Shown: in pieces, positions 63,060-64,000 of the stretch
How the letters are laid out: every line of letters starts with the position of its first letter
Position numbering within the stretch: the first letter of the stretch is position 1
Assembly (NCBI RefSeq): GCF_030247195.1
Contig: NW_026683308.1
Location: forward strand, 1-64,000
Reading direction: 5' to 3'
Length of the DNA: 64,000 bases
From: Topomyia yanbarensis
Lineage: Eukaryota > Arthropoda > Insecta > Diptera > Culicidae
Notes under the pieces: generated by a model
Told to the model about the DNA's origin: nothing
The model's input: the letters and a program-made list of their open reading frames with translations, nothing else
Databases searched by the model: none
Made by a program: the position numbers and the translations under genes

Positions 63060-63440
63060 GCTCCTAGACTCCTGCCCTTGCTGTCCCCGTCTGTGTAATA
63101 TTCTACATGCGTTCTTTTCTCCGTTGACCAGTTGGATGCCGTGGCCGAGCTAGCGATTCCATTTGGAGGGTGGCTTCCGGTTCACTGGTGCCCCGATGAC
63201 CCTATACTGATGGTTTGTCGCATTCGGTACTACTCGACTAGTCTCCGGCGGTGGATCTAGCCTACTTCGGCGAAGAGTTCCCGGACGTTGATTGTACTCT
63301 CCCGAAACCGTCGTTCGCTGTTCATCACGCCATTTCCGCTGCAAGGCGGTCATAATCTGCGTCGCCACTCTGTTGACCGCGCTCCACGTGTTTACATCGC
63401 TTGGTATTCTGTAGGCGTCATTATCTGGGTTGATGTCCGG
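63060..63440 (-). repeat. Second R1-like LINE 3' fragment
   Basis: On the minus strand VATQIMTALQRKWRDEQRTT matches the C-terminus of the R1-like ORF2 at about 55190-55400, followed by the same 3' text (cttccggttcactggtgccc on the plus strand). The upstream part is missing, so this is a 5'-truncated copy. Confidence 0.65.
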
Positions 63441-63650
63441 TCCTCCCGATTAATAAAAATAGGCATTTTTTCCACCCAGTGCTAAATTGTTACGCTGGTC
63501 TATTATACATTAGAATTATCTGCAATCTTCACATAATCAATAACAATGACCGCTGTCAGTCTAACGTCAAAATGAATCGTGGAGTTTAGGCATTCATTTA
63601 GTTTCATAATAAGAAGTTGTCTGAAGAATCATGTAGTTCAAAGTACACAC

Positions 63651-63989
63651 CTGCTCTTCGGGTCGATAATAATTGTGGATAAACAGTAAATTGATCCACC
63701 ACTTCTCCCGGCATATCGTCCTACCCACCGGTATGATTCTGTACGCTGATGGATTCATCTGAAAGTGATCGGAGATCGAGGTGGTGAACAAAATTACCAA
63801 GGCATACACCGGCAAGGACCGAAGATACCGATTCACTACTCCCATCCAGAATGGTTTGATGCTGAACCGCTTGCTTTCGGTATATCTGATGAAGTGTACT
63901 GTTAGCAGAAGACCACTGATGGCCAAGAACACGTCCACTTCCAGTTGGACGAGTGTTGGGAACATTTGTGTTCCTATGTTCGAGCCGAA
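63651..63989 (-). CDS. NRF-6-like acyltransferase gene B, internal exon (gene enters from right edge)
   Basis: A 339-nt exon, 113 codons, phase 0 at both ends (TTTCAG/TTCGG acceptor, GAGCAG/GTGTGT donor). It encodes FGSNIGTQM, VDVFLAISGLLLTVHFIRYT, SIKPFWMGVVNRYLRSLPVY and INLLFIHNYYRPEEQ, the start of the acyltransferase-3 membrane domain. It has the same length and boundaries as 148-486 in gene A. It splices in phase to 51656-51735 across an 11.9-kb intron. Similarity to gene A continues past the donor into intron sequence (63543-63650 versus 37-147), showing the duplication included non-coding DNA. N-terminal exons of gene B lie beyond base 64000. Confidence 0.85.
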
Positions 63990-64000
63990 CTGAAATGCAT

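Overview
The window looks like a culicine mosquito chromosome, most probably Aedes. It is AT-rich, intron-bearing and saturated with nested transposable elements. This is inferred from the repeat families and two insect-type NRF-6 acyltransferase genes; no marker gene proves the species. The only host genes I can support are two tandem, same-strand 'nose resistant to fluoxetine' (NRF-6-like) acyltransferase-3 genes on the minus strand. Gene A starts at 9452 and runs off the left edge. Gene B enters from the right edge, crosses a 12-kb intron full of retrotransposons and ends at 50558. Their shared exon is about 80-85% identical in protein, so they are recent paralogues.

Between them lies the main find. 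Two I-clade LINEs with RNase H lie head to tail, each starting directly after an (ATT)n tract. Copy 1 begins at 14472, is split in its 5' leader at 14722, resumes at 28070, and has intact ORF1 and ORF2. The interrupting sequence (14723-28069, 13.3 kb) has CACTG...CAGTG ends flanked by TA. It carries two multi-exon genes on the minus strand whose splice phases all fit: a nine-exon gene for a predicted 613-aa accessory protein, then, 29 nt after its stop codon, a three-exon gene for a predicted 830-aa C2H2 zinc-finger/transposase-like protein. I read it as an apparently autonomous CACTA-like DNA transposon with a dicistronic layout. Its introns hold further MITEs and inverted repeats. Copy 2 of the LINE (34581-41952) is inactivated by a 604-bp tandem duplication inside ORF2.

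The rest is mostly a repeat graveyard: TIR elements at 3021-4388, 10247-10690, 44674-48120, 45770-46183 and 58702-58961; foldback elements; a tRNA-derived SINE at 54704-54871; a large (TG)n-bearing repeat family at 48.5-49.6 and 52.05-54.3 kb; and a degenerate R1-like LINE (54.9-62 kb, minus) interrupted by an RTE-like LINE (55502-58079) with a clean 14-bp target duplication and by a MITE. Regions 7.0-8.6, 9.5-10.2, 42.2-44.6, 49.6-50.5 and 62.2-63.0 kb show no gene I can support.
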